Shown: positions 11,025-23,030 of the stretch, piece by piece
Numbering within the stretch: position 1 is the first letter of the stretch
Layout of the letters: each line of letters opens with the position of its first letter
NCBI GenBank assembly: GCA_944989445.1
Contig: CALYLW010000166.1
Span: 253,946 to 317,945, forward strand
From: Ampullaceana balthica
Lineage: Eukaryota; Mollusca; Gastropoda; Lymnaeidae
Direction of reading: 5' to 3'
Length of the DNA: 64,000 nt
Program-made: the position numbers and the translations under genes
The notes under the pieces: model-generated
The model's input: only the letters and a program-made list of their open reading frames with translations
Told to the model about the DNA's origin: nothing
The model's database searches: none

Positions 11025-13975
11025 GCCATACCCCATCATTACTCCATACCCCATCATCACTCCATACCCCATCATTACTCCATACCCCATCATTACTCCA
11101 TACCCCATCATTACTCCACACCCCATTATTACTCCACACCCCATCATTACTCCACACCCCATCATTACTACCACACCCCATCATTACTCCACACCCCATC
11201 ATTACTCCACACCCCATCATTACTCCACACCCCATCATTACTCCTTACCCCATCATTACTCCATATCCCATCATTACTCCATACCCCATCATTACTCCAC
11301 ACCCCATCATTACTTCACACCCCATCATTACTCCACACCCCATCATACTCCATACCCCATCATTACTCCATACCCCATCATTACTCCACACCCCATCATT
11401 ATTCCACACCCCATCATACTCCATACCCCATCATTACTCCATATCCCATCATTACTCCATACCCCATCATACTCCACACCCCATCATCACTCCATACCCC
11501 ATCATTACTCCATACCCCATCATTACTCCATATCCCATCATTACTCCACACCCCATCATTACTCCATACCCCATCATTACTCCACACCCCATCATTACTC
11601 CACACCCCATCATTAATCCATACCCCATCATTACTCCTTACCCCATCATTACTCCTTACCCCATCATTACTCCATATCCCATCATTACTCCATACCCCAT
11701 CATTACTCCATAACCCATCATTACTCCATATCCCATCATTACTCCATACCCCATCATTACTCCACACCCCATCATTACTCCATACCCCATCATTACTCCA
11801 TACCCCATCATTACTCCATACCCCATCATTAATCCTTACCCCATCATTACTCCTTACCCCATCATTACTCCATACCCCATCATTACTCCACACCCCATCA
11901 TTACTCCTTACCCCATCATTACTCCACACCCCATCATTACTCCACACCCCATCATTACTCCACACCCCATCATTACTCCACACCCCATCATTACTCCTTA
12001 CCCCATCATTACTCCATATCCCATCATTACTCCATACCCCATCATTACTCCACATCCCATCATTACTCCAAACCACATAATAACTCCACACCACATCATT
12101 ACTCCACACCCCATCATTACTCCACACCCCATCATACTCCATACCCCATCATTACTCCATACCCCATCATTACTCCACACCCCATCATTACTCCACAGCC
12201 CATCATACTCCATACCCCATCATTACTCCATATCCCATCATTACTCCACACCCCATCATCACTCCATACCACATCATTACTCCATATCCCATCATTACTC
12301 CATACCCCTTCATTACTCCATATCCCATCATTACTCCATACCCCATCATTACTCCACACCCCATCATTACTCCACACCCCATCATACTCCATACCCCATC
12401 ATTACTCCATATCCCATCATTACTCCATACCCCATCATTACTCCATATCCCATCATTACTCCATACCCCATCATTACTCCACACCCCATCATTACTCCAC
12501 ACCCCATCATACTCCATACCCCATCATTACTCCATACACCATCATTACTCCTTACCCCATCATTACTCCATACCCCATCATTACTCCATATCCCATCATT
12601 ACTCCATACCCCATCATTACTCCATATCCCATCATTACTCCATACCCCATCATTACGCCATACCCCATCATTACTCCATACCCCATCATTACGCCATACC
12701 CCATCATTACTCCTTACCCCATCATTACTCCATACCCCATCATTACTCCACACCCCATCATTACTCCATATCCCATCATTACTCCATATCCCATCATTAC
12801 TCCATACCCCATCATTACTCCACACCCCATCATTACTCCATATCCCATCATTTCTCCATACCCCATCATTACTCCACACCCCATCATTACTCCACACCCC
12901 ATCATACTCCATACCCCATCATTACTCCATATCCCATCATTACTCCAAACCCCATCATACTCCATACCCCATCATTACTCCATATCCCATCATTACTCCA
13001 CACCCCATCATACTCCATACCCCATCATTACTCCATACCCCATCATTACTCCACACCCATCATTACTCCACACCCCATCATACTCCATACCCCATCATTA
13101 CTCCATTTCCCATCATTACTCCATATCCCATCATTACTCCATACCCCATCATTACTCCATACCCCATCATTACTCCATATCCCATCATTACTCCATATCC
13201 CATCATTACTCCATATCCCATCATTACTCCATACCCCATCATTACTCCATATCCCATCATTACTCCTTACCCCATCATTACTCCATACCCCATCATTACT
13301 CCATATCCCATCATTACTCCATACCCCATCATTACTCCACACCCCATCATTACTCCACACCCCATCATACTCCATACACCATCATTACTCCATATCCCAT
13401 CATTACTCCATACCCCATCATTACACCATACCCCATCATTACTCCATACCCCATCATCACTCCATACCCCATCATTACTCCATACCCCATCATTACTCCA
13501 TACCCCATCATTACTCCATACCCCATCATCACTCCATACCCCATCATTACTCCATACCCCATCATTACTCCATTACCCATCATTACTCCATATCACATCA
13601 TTACTCCATATCCCATCATTACTCCATACCCCATCATTACTCCATATCCCATCATTACTCCATACCCCATCATACTCCATACCCCATCATTACTCCATAT
13701 CCCATCATTACTCCATACCCCATCATTACTCCACACCCCATCATTACTCCACATCCCATCATACTCCATACCCCATCATTACTCCATATCCCATCATTAC
13801 TCCATACCCCATCATTACTCCATATCCCATCATTATTCCATACCCCATCATTACTCCATATCCCATCATTACTCCATACCCCATCATTACTCCATATCCC
13901 ATTATTACTCCATACCCCATCATTACGCCATACCCCATCACACACCATACCCCATCATAACTCCATACCCCATCA
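11025..13975. repeat. 18-bp minisatellite, about 160 copies
   Basis: The unit is ATACCCCATCATTACTCC with A/C and T/C variants (CACACCCC, TATCCC). Occasional 16-bp units (CATCATACTCC, for example near 11342, 11415, 12132, 12384, 12904, 13079, 13672) shift the frame. An 18-bp period keeps frames open on both strands, giving the NDGVWS and PIITPY peptides. These are artefacts of the period. Confidence 0.97.
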
Positions 13976-14039
13976 TTACGTCATCTCGACAGCTCATACC
14001 ATCCAACATCTTTAACGTTTCGAATCCTCACCAGTTTAA

Positions 14040-15046
14040 CACCTGTCACAGTGGCACTTCCTGATTTCACCTGTCACAGTGGCACTTCCTGATCTCACCT
14101 GTCACAGTGGCACTTCCTGATCTCACCTGTCACAGTGGCACTTCCTGATCTCACCTGTCACAGTGGCACTTCCTGATCTCACCTGTCACAGTGGCACTTC
14201 CTAATCTCACCTGTCACAGTGGCACTTCCTGATCTCACCTGTCACAGTGGCACTTCCTGATCTCACCTGTCACAGTGGCACTTCCTGATCTCACCTGTCA
14301 CAGTGGCACTTCCTGATCTCACATGTCACAGCTCACTTCCTGATCTCACCTGTCACAGTGGCACTTCCTGATCTCACCTGTCACAGTGGTACTTCCTGAT
14401 CTCACCTGTCACAGTGGCACTTCCTGATCTCACCTGTCACAGTGGCACTTCCCGATCTCACTTGTCACAGTGGCTCTTCCTGATCTCACCTGTCACAGTG
14501 GCACTTCCTGATCTCACCTGTCACAGTGGCACTTCCTGATCTCACCTGTCACAGTGGTACTTCCTCATCTCACCTGTCACAGTGGCACTTCCCGATCTCA
14601 CCTGTCACAGTGGCACTTCCTGATCTCACCTGTCACAGTGGCACTTCCTGATCTCACCTGTCACAGTGGCACTTCCTGATCTCACCTGTCACAGTGGCAC
14701 TTCCTGATCTCACCTGTCACAGTGGCACTTCCTGATCTCACTTGTAACAGTGGCTCTTCCTGGTCTCACCTGTCACAGTGGCACTTCCTGATCTCACCTG
14801 TCACAGTGGCACTTCCTGATCTCACCTGTCACAGTGGCACTTCCTGATCTCACCTGTCACAGTGGCACTTCCCGATCTCACCTGTCACAGTGGCACTTCC
14901 TGATCTCACCTGTCACAGTGGCACTTCCTGATCTCACCTGTCACAGTGGCGCTTCCTGATCTCACCTGTCACAGTGGCACTTCCTGATCTCACCTGTTAC
15001 AGTGGAACTTCCTGATCTCACCTGTCACAGTGGCACTTCCTCATCT
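14040..15046. repeat. 28-bp minisatellite, about 36 copies
   Basis: The unit contains CACCTGTCACAGTGGCACTT followed by CCTGATCT, with 28-bp spacing (for example 14101 to 14129). Scattered single changes (GGTACTT, CCCGATC, CTTGTAACAG) recur in more than one copy, so pieces of the array were duplicated after mutation. Confidence 0.97.
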
Positions 15047-15805
15047 GACATCTCACAATGAGACACAGAAGGTAGAGGGAAAGAAAGACAGAGAAGGTAG
15101 AGAGAAAAAGACACAGTGTCGTAGAAAATCAACTTGCGAGATTTAATATTATTAAAAATTTCTCATGGCGCACCACAACAATAAACTTCTCCTGGCGTAT
15201 AAATTTTCACTCCATCTTACCCCAGCGCCCGGTGACACACGTGCGCCCGACCCCATACCCCAGCGCCGAGCTACAAGAATACAATTAAAAAAAAACCTCA
15301 TTAATTAGACCGGTTGCTCACAAAATGAGCAAACTAATAACGCAAGGAGGGTGGGGTGGGGGGTGGATTCCACGCGTCCCTAGCAACCATGATTGTGATC
15401 TCACGGAGAAAGAAAAAAAAAGAAATGGGACTACTACCCGCCACCGAGGGAGGTCACCCTGGATGATTACTCTTGTCTCCAGCGAGACTTGAAAAAGATG
15501 GATGCCACGGGCGTGAACTGCCTTATGGCCTGAGTCCCATAGACATGAAGAAATTCTATTGATTCATTAGCATTGTTTGGCGCGGTTACCCAACAGTCAG
15601 GCTTGATTAGGTATTATGGAAATGAGCGGCGGGGACGTCACGTGAGAATGGCTGGGCCCGGGGTCCGCTACAGGTAACGCGTGACCGGGGTTCTGTAGGA
15701 CCTTCGGGTGTGGGGGCTAGTGACAGGTGCGGGTGGGGGGGATTCGGGAAAGGGTGGGGTGACCAAGTACGAGTTGTTTAAGAAGGGATTGGATGGAGAA
15801 ATGTC
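15047..15805. other. Unique spacer, no gene recognised
   Basis: A purine-rich stretch (AGAGAAGGTAGAGAGAAA, about 15090-15108) lies at the left. The rest is single-copy and mixed in composition, with poly-G near 15357. No open frame with a recognisable domain is seen. The less repetitive part 15480-15700 is the likeliest place in this area for conserved non-coding sequence, but that is a guess. Confidence 0.35.
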
Positions 15806-17225
15806 ATCGGACGATCGGAGTGGTGGGAAGGTGATAAGGTGATTGGAGTGGTGGGAAGGTGATAAGGTGATGGGAGTGGTGGGAAGGTGATAAGGTGATG
15901 GGAGTGGTGGGAAGGTGATAAGGTGATGGGAGTGGTGGGAAGGTGATAAGGTGATTGGAGTGGTGGGAAGGTGATAAGGTGATTGGAGTGGTGGGAAGGT
16001 GATAAGGTGATTGGAGTGGTGGGAAGGTGATAAGGTGATTGGGAGTGGTGGGAAGGTGATAAGGTGATTGGAGTGGTGGGAAGGTGATAAGGTGATGGGA
16101 GTGGTGGGAAGGTGATAAGGTGATGGGAGTGGTGGGAAGGTGATAAGGTGATTGGAGTGGTGGGAAGGTGATAAGGTGATGGGAGTGGTGGGAAGGTGAT
16201 AAGGTGATGGGAGTGGTGGGAAGGTGATAAGGTGATGGGAGTGGTGGGAAGGTGATAAGGTGATGGGAGTGGTGGGAAGGTGATAAGGTGATGGGAGTGG
16301 TGGGAAGGTGATAAGGTGATGGGAGTGGTGGGAAGGTGATAAGGTGATGGGAGTGGTGGGAAGGTGATAAGGTGATTGGAGTGGTGGGAAGGTGATAAGG
16401 TGATTGGAGTGGTGGGAAGGTGATAAGGTGATGGGAGTGGTGGGAAGGTGATAAGGTGATTGGAATGGTGGGAAGGTGATAAGGTGATGGGAGTGGTGGG
16501 AAGGTGATAAGGTGATTGGAATGGTGGGAAGGTGATAAGGTGATGGAATGGTGGGAAGGTGATAAGGTGATTGGAATGGTGGGAAGGTGATTGTGAATGG
16601 TGGGAAGGTGATAGGTGTTGAATGGTGGGAAGGTGATAAGGTGATTGAATGGTGGGAAGGTGATAAGGTGAGTGAATGGTGGGAAGGTGATAAGGTGATT
16701 GGATGGTGGGAAGGTGATAAGGTGATGGAATGGTGGGAAGGTGATAAGGTGAGTGGATGAGTGTGAAGGTGATAAGGTGATTGGAATGGTGGGAAGGTGA
16801 TAAGGTGATTGGAATGGTGGAAGGTGATAAGGTGATTGGAATGGTGGGAAGGTGATAAGGTGTTGGAATGGTGGAAGGTGATAAGGTGATTGGAATGGTG
16901 GGAAGGTGATTGGAATGGTGGGAAGGTGATAAGGTGATTGGAGTGGTGGGAAGGTGATAAGGTGATTGGAGTGGTGGGAAGGTGATAAGGTGATTGGAAT
17001 GGTGGGAAGGTGATAAGGTGGTTGGAATGGTGGGAAGGTGATAAGGTGATTGGAATGGTGGGAAGGTGATAAGGTGGTTGGAATGGTGGGAAGGTGATAA
17101 GGTGATTGAAGTTGCGGGAAGGTGATAAGGTGAGTCGAATGGTGGGAAGGTGATAAGGTGATTGGAATGGTGGGAAGGTGATAAGGTGATTGGAATGGTG
17201 GGAAGGTGATTATGTGATAGAAAAT
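15806..17225. repeat. 28-bp minisatellite, about 50 copies
   Basis: The unit contains GGTGGGAAGGTGATAAGGTG and ATTGGAGT or ATGGGAGT. The left half is very regular. The right half (about 16530-17225) is more variable, with 27-bp and shortened units. The reverse strand is open for 492 codons because stops are absent from the repeat, giving HHSNHLITFPP-like peptides. Nothing suggests real translation. Confidence 0.97.
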
Positions 17226-17296
17226 GTAAGAGGTGAAAGGGTTTGGATGAGCCCATGGTTGTTTTTTTTTGTGTTGTTCACGTGAGGTGTTTGGAT

Positions 17297-18158
17297 GACT
17301 TAATGCGTTAGTGTGGATGATGTATGGTGTTAGTGTGGATGATGTATGGTGTTAGTGTGGATGATGTATGGTGTTAGTGTGGATGATGTATGGTGTTAGT
17401 GTGGATGATGTATGGTGTTAGTGTGGATGGTGTATGGTGTTAGTGTGGATGATGTATGGTGTTAGTGTGGATGGTGTATGGTGTTAGTGTGGATGGTGTA
17501 TGGTGTTAGTGTGGATGGCGTATGGTGTTAGTGTGGATGGTGTATGGTGTTAGTGTGGATGATGTATGGTGTTAGTGTGGATGGTGTATTGTGTTAGTGT
17601 GGATGATGTATGGTGTTAGTGTGGATGGTGTATGGTGTTAGTGTGGATGGTGTATGGTGTTAGTGTGGATGGGTATGGTGTTAGTGTGGATGGTGTATGG
17701 TGTTAGTGTGGATGATGTATGGTGTTAGTGTGGATGGTGTATTGTGTTAGTGTGGATGATGTATGGTGTTAGTGTGGATGGTGTATGGTGTTAGTGTGGA
17801 TGGTGTATGGTGTTAGTGTGGATGGTGTATGGTGTTAGTGTGGATGGTGTATGGTGTTAGTGTGGATGGTGTATGGTGTTAGCGTGGATGGTGTATGGTG
17901 TTAGTGTGGATGGTGTATGGTGTTAGTGTGGATGGTGTATGGTGTTAGTGTGGATGGTGTATGGTGTTAGTGTGGATGGTGTATGGTGTTAGTGTGGATG
18001 ATGTATGGTGTTAGTGTGGATGGTGTATGGTGTTAGTGTGGATGGTGTATGGTGTTAGTGTGGATGGTGGATGGTGTTAGTGTGGATGATGTATGGTGTT
18101 AGTGTGGATGGTGTATGGTGTTAGTGTGGATGGTGTATGGTGTTAGTGTGGATGACCT
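17297..18158. repeat. 22-bp minisatellite, about 39 copies
   Basis: The unit is GTGTTAGTGTGGATGGTGTA plus TG. Spacing is 22 bp (for example 17897 to 17919). Main variation is GATGATG versus GATGGTG. Only a short 70-bp gap separates it from the 28-bp array, and both have a G/T-rich forward strand. Confidence 0.97.
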
Positions 18159-18695
18159 ATGTTGGTTTAAGATGACCCCGTGTGTTAAATCTTTAGGTCA
18201 TGTCAGTGTAACATGTTACTTGAAGTAAGAGATTAACGCCCAGTTATCTGTTCCAACTAACAAATACCAGACATGTGTATTTGGTACGAAAATTTTCCTT
18301 TATATATAATTTTTGTTGAATATATATACATTTTATTATACAATTTTGTAAACAAATTTTGAAAGTTGTATGAATCAATCAGGTCGTAGAATGTTGACAT
18401 AGTTGAGAGGGAGGAAGAATGGAACTCTAGTCCAGTGGCGTAGCTATGGGAGGGGGAGGAGGTCTAGGCGTTCCGATTTGTGAGATAGAGTTAGTACATT
18501 GGATGTAAATTTTCTGTTTGGATACCTGTCTTGTTACGTGACTTTAGTGGATGGGACGATCATGCATCGCAGCTACTTGTTGGATTATTTAATCCACAAT
18601 GGATTAGTGGGTTATCTCTAGTATATTATCAAAACATTATATCGTTTTGAAATATGTTTATTTTATAGTTTTTATTTATATTATTATTATTATAG
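18159..18695. other. AT-rich spacer with a lone hAT TIR
   Basis: CAGTGGCGTAGCTATGGG at 18433-18450 matches the TIR type of the hAT relic at 6059. No partner end is seen, so it is a truncated copy. The rest is AT-rich with TATATA stretches near 18301-18330 and a TTA run near 18680. Confidence 0.5.
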
Positions 18696-19036
18696 ATATA
18701 TAATATCTACGAATGTCTATAATATCTACGAATGTCTATAATATCTACGAATGTCTATAATATCTACGAATGACTATAATATCTACGAATGACTATAATA
18801 TCTACGAATGTCTATAATATCTACGAATGTCTATAATATCTACGAATGTCTATAATATCTACGAATGTCTATAATATCTACGAATGTCTATAATATCTTC
18901 GAATGTCTATAATATCTACGAATGACTATAATAACTACGAATGGCTATAATATCTACGAATGACTATAATATCTACGAATGTCTATAATATCTACGAATG
19001 ACTATAATATCTACGAATGTCTATAATATCTATAAC
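18696..19036. repeat. 19-bp minisatellite, about 18 copies
   Basis: The unit is TATAATATCTACGAATGTC, with GACTATA and one GGCTATA variant. Spacing is 19 bp (18721 to 18740). The array emerges from an AT-rich ATTATTATAG stretch. Confidence 0.96.
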
Positions 19037-19534
19037 GACGATTTTCAAAAGGAGAGATATGTCTGCTTTAAAAACAAAGAAAGGACAATCGTTATCTTTA
19101 CAGTGTATTGCCAGCGTCTGTAATAAAAGTAAAAGACATCTTTCAATATTTTATATATTGTTGTTTTACTTTATCAACAGAAAGATACCGTAGGCATCTG
19201 GACTTCCGTTCCTTTGAATGCGTTCTCATGGCGAGTTATCCACCTTTGAATAGGCCAGAAACGGAAGCGTAGACAAGCCAGTCTTTTAAAGTCCAGGAAA
19301 TCAACACAAGGTAGGCAGCTCTCTCTGTTCTTGTTTTCTTTCTCTGACGACTCGAGCCTCTAACAAGATGGCATCCGAGTGTCCGGCGAGGGCTAGACTT
19401 GTACTGGACTAACGAGTCGAACTACTAACCTCCCCTTCACCTCTCAGCCTAAACTGCACTCAGTCATCACCCCTGCCGCACCAATGTTTGTTTCAAATCC
19501 CAATTTACGGTCCAATAGTTCATGTCTTGTTCAT
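19037..19534. other. Unique spacer between arrays
   Basis: Single-copy DNA without a frame I recognise. It contains CTCTCTCTGTTCTTG near 19320, which resembles the T/C-rich composition of the next array but is not a unit of it. Confidence 0.35.
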
Positions 19535-19537
19535 CCA

Positions 19538-20990
19538 TCTTACGTCTCTGTGTCATTGCCCATCATGTCCCTCTGTTCTTACGTCTCTGTGTCATTGCCC
19601 ATCATGTCCCTCTGTTCTTGCGTCTCTGTGTCATTGCCCATCATGTCCCTCTGTTCTTACGTCTCTGTGTCATTGCCCATCATGTCCCTCTGTTCTTACG
19701 TCTCTGTGTCATTGCCCATCATGTCCCTCTGTTCTTACGTCTCTGTGTCATTGCCCATCATGCCCCTCTGTTCTTACGTCTCTGTGTCATTGCCCATCAT
19801 GTCCCTCTGTTATTACGTCTCTGTGTCATTGCCCATCATGTCCCTCTGTTCTTACGTATCTGTGTCATTGCCCATCATGTCCCTCTGTTCTTACGTCTCT
19901 GTGTCATTGCCCATCATGTCCCTCTGTTCTTACGTCTCTGTGTCATTGCCCATCATGTCCCTCTGTTCTTACGTCTCTGTGTCATTGCCCATCATGTCCC
20001 TCTGTTCTTACGTCTCTGTGTCATTGCCCATCATGCCCCTCTGTTCTTACGTCTCTGTGTCATTGCCCATCATGTCCCTCTGTTATTACGTCTCTGTGTC
20101 ATTGCCCATCATGTCCCTCTGTTCTTACGTATATGTGTCATTGCCCATCATGTCCCTCTGTTCTTACGTCTCTGTGTCATTGCCCATCATGTCCCTCTGT
20201 TCTTACGTCTCTGTGTCATTGCCCATCATGTCCCTCTGTTCTTACGTCTCTGTGTCATTGCCCATCACGTCCCTCTGTTCTTGCGTCTCTGTGTCATTGC
20301 CCATCATGTCCCTCTGTTCTTACGTCTATGTGTCATGGCCCATCATGTCCCTCTGTTCTTACGTCTCTGTGTCATTGCCCATCATGTCCCTCTGTTCTTA
20401 CGTCTCTGTGTCATTGCCCATCATGTCCCTCTGTTCTTGCGTCTCTGTGTCATTGCCCATCATGTCCCTCTGTTCTTACGTCTATGTGTCATTGCCCATC
20501 ATGTCCCTCTGTTCTTACGTCTCTGTGTCATTTCCCATCATGTCCCTCTGTTCTTACGTCTCTGTGTCATTGCCCATCATGTCCCTCTGTTCTTACGTCT
20601 CTGTGTCATTGCCCATCATGTCCCTCTGTTCTTACGTCTCTGTGTCATTGCCCATCATGTCCCTCTGTTCTTACGTCTCTGTGTCATTGCCCATCATGTC
20701 CCTCTGTTCTTACGTCTCTGTGTCATTGCCCATCATGTCCCTCTGTTCTTACGTCTCTGTGTCATTGCCCATCATGTCCCTCTGTTCTTGCGTCTCTGTG
20801 TCATTGCCCATCATGTCCCTCTGCTCTTACGTATCTGTGTCATTGCCCATCATGTCCCTCCGTTCTTACGTCTCTGTGTCATTGCCCATCATGTCCCTCT
20901 GTTCTTGCGTCTCTGTGTCATTGCCCATCATGTCCCTCTGTTCTTGCGTCTCTGTGTCATTGCCCATCATGTCCCTCTGGTCTTGTCACT
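19538..20990. repeat. 39-bp minisatellite, about 37 copies
   Basis: The unit contains ACGTCTCTGTGTCATTGCCC and ATCATGTCCCTCTGTTC, 39 bp apart (19561 to 19600). As 39 is 13 codons and no forward frame has a stop, three overlapping frames of 503-506 codons stay open (for example SYVSVSLPIMSLC). Substitutions hit all codon positions, which argues against selection on any frame. A seven-unit block is duplicated: the marker pair TGCCCCTCTG then TGTTATTACG recurs 273 bp apart (19761 and 20034). Confidence 0.96.
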
Positions 20991-21044
20991 TTTTGCAGTG
21001 ATATCTGATTGTCACGTAATTTGTAATAGATGACATCTAAATTT

Positions 21045-21345
21045 TAGGTTATGGCCCCTCTAATCCGCAGCAGACGGTCCTCTAATCTAATTTGTAGCAA
21101 AGGGTCCTCTAATTTGTAACGATTGGTCCCCTCATATGAAGTAGATTGTCCTCTAATTTGTAACGATTGGTCCCCTCATATGATGTAGATTGTTCTCTAA
21201 ATTGTAGCAGATAATTTACTAGCAATCGATCCTCTAATTTTAAGCAGATGGTCTTCCAATTTGTAGTGGATGGTCCTCTACTTTATAGTGGATGGTCATC
21301 TAATTTGTAGCCGATGGTCATCTAATTTGTAGTCGATGGTCATCC
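21045..21345. repeat. Degenerate tandem repeat of about 22-24 bp
   Basis: About a dozen diverged copies of TCTAATTTGTAG followed by a GATGGTC-like word. Two near-identical 44-bp blocks (with CGATTGGTCCCCTCATATGA) lie at about 21118-21205. It is much older than the other arrays by its divergence. Confidence 0.75.
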
Positions 21346-22160
21346 TACTGTAAAACTGAAAAAGCAACGAGCATTAATGTATGAACCTCTGATTTAATGA
21401 CAACACTACATTAAAATGCCGACCTCCCATGGGGCGCGGTGCGATGGCTGGGTAGGACGTGATGTTTTCCTAACACAGAGCGTATTCGCACATCGTTGTC
21501 TACCCCCCCTCTCCCTCCCTTTACCCCCTCCCAGTAGACCCGGCGATAAAACAAGGAGCAGCAGGCCGACGGCAGGAAGAAGCCACAGATGAATGCCAAG
21601 ACAATGGGGCCGAGGCTATTTGTTTTAGAGAACCTTATCTAACGCGTCAGCGTCTCCTTCACACGACCTCGTCAGCTCACGCGGAGAATCTTCTAGATAA
21701 AACAACAGCGACCAGCAAACGGTCACCATACACCGAATCAACATCGGGAACTCAAGTCAACGGTTAGATATGTGGGGGGGGGGCGCTCATAGTGGGGAGG
21801 GGGGGCGCTCGTCCAGGGTGCTCATAGTGTAGATCACTGTGGATGGGTTGAGGATCTGCTGGCAGGGTGGGTAGAGGGGTGTGGGGGTCTGGGGCCTGAT
21901 GTGTGGGGCAGGGAGTGTGTGGGTCCTTGTGTGTGGGTCCTTGTGTGTGGGTTCTGGTGTGTAAGGCCAGTTGGTTGCAGGGCTGGTGGTCGGGTGGGCG
22001 TGTGGTCGGGTGGGCGTGTAGTCGTGTGGGCGTGTGGTCGGGTGGGCATGTGCTTGTGTTGTTGGCTGGGTGGATTCTTGTGTCTCAGGGTAGACGCGAG
22101 AGATGACTTTTGTTCAAGATGACCCCAAGGAACGTTTACTGAGTCACAAAAATTGTCCCA
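21346..22160. other. Spacer with G/T-rich low complexity
   Basis: Contains poly-G runs (21774-21783, 21799-21806) and a loose GT/GGGTG-rich stretch at 21840-22080 with short repeats such as GGGTCCTTGTGTGT. Short frames on both strands are compositional. No gene is recognised. Confidence 0.4.
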
Positions 22161-22164
22161 GTAT

Positions 22165-22500
22165 CTTAACTAATAATAATAATAATACATTGATTATTTA
22201 TATAGCGCTGTATCCCAGTAAGGAACTGGGCTCACAGCGCTTTACATGAAAGAAATAACATACTTATAAGTATTAAATTAACTTTCATATCACAACAAAC
22301 ACACAAAATTACAATACATTATACATAAGCTACGTTAATCATTTACAAGAAATGTTGTTTCATCAATTTTAAAAATAAATTGTGAAAAGATGTGTCTTAA
22401 GTGCAGTCTTGAAAGACTTGGTTGTTTGAATACCACGTATGTGTAATGGTAGAGAATTCCATTGTTTAACTAGCGTTATTCTGTCAAATAACAGTGGGAG
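22165..22500. mobile_element. Dispersed repeat with hairpin core, SINE- or MITE-like
   Basis: After a short TAA run there is a strong nested hairpin: AGCGCTGT (22204-22211) pairs with ACAGCGCT (22234-22241), and inside it CCCAGT pairs with ACTGGG around AAGGA. Sequences of the type TTTATATAGCGC, then GCGCTTTACA, are common interspersed repeats in marine invertebrates from general knowledge. The rest to 22500 is AT-rich and without a frame. The class is uncertain and no second copy is in the window. Confidence 0.5.
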
Positions 22501-22563
22501 TGGACATCTTTAAATAGAAACGTTGGACCAAGTGTTAAGTATATTGATTTCATTTGTATCGAT

Positions 22564-23030
22564 GTCAGGATGAGTGATGTCCGGTAGGTTGATGTCCAGT
22601 AGGTTGATGTCCGGTAGGTTGATGTCCGGTAGGTTGATGTCCGGTAGGTTGATGTCCGGTAGGTTGATGTCCGGTAGGTTGATGTCCAGTAGGTTGATGT
22701 CCGGTAGGTTGATGTCCGGTAGGTTGATGTCCAGTAGGTTGATGTCCAGTAGGTTGATGTCCGGTAGGTTGATGTCCGGTAGGTTGATGTCCGGTAGGTT
22801 GATGTCCAGCAGGTTGATGTCCGGCAGGTTGATGTCCGGCAGGTTGATGTCCGGCAGGTTGATGTCCGGCAGGTTGATGTCCGGCAGGTTGATGTCCGGC
22901 AGGTTGATCTCCGGCAGGTTGATGTCCGGCAGGTTGATGTCCGGTAGGTTGATGTCCGGTAGGTTGATGTCCGGTAGGTTGATGTCCGGTAGGTTGATGC
23001 CCAGTAGGTTGATGCCCAGTATGTTGAGTT
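22564..23030. repeat. 15-bp minisatellite, about 31 copies
   Basis: The unit is GATGTCCGGTAGGTT, with GGCAGG in a central block (about 22806-22940) and CCAGTAGG scattered. The 15-bp period keeps three frames open (MSGRL, DINLP, TSTYR peptides). The central GGC block marks one local amplification. Confidence 0.96.

Noticed and set aside
11023..13948. Many NDGVWS or PIITPY repeat proteins
   Set aside because: An 18-bp repeat opens frames on both strands, and frames end wherever a 16-bp unit occurs.
15778..17256. 492-codon reverse frame as a gene
   Set aside because: It is wholly a 28-bp array read through without stops. The peptide repeats every 28 residues because the period is one more than a multiple of 3. 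No unique domain is present.
17297..18158. Telomeric repeat
   Set aside because: The G/T-rich 22-bp unit does not contain TTAGGG-type tandem runs and is internal to the window.
19484..21033. Three overlapping frames of 503-506 codons as genes
   Set aside because: All three forward frames are open over the same 39-bp repeat. Substitutions show no frame preference.
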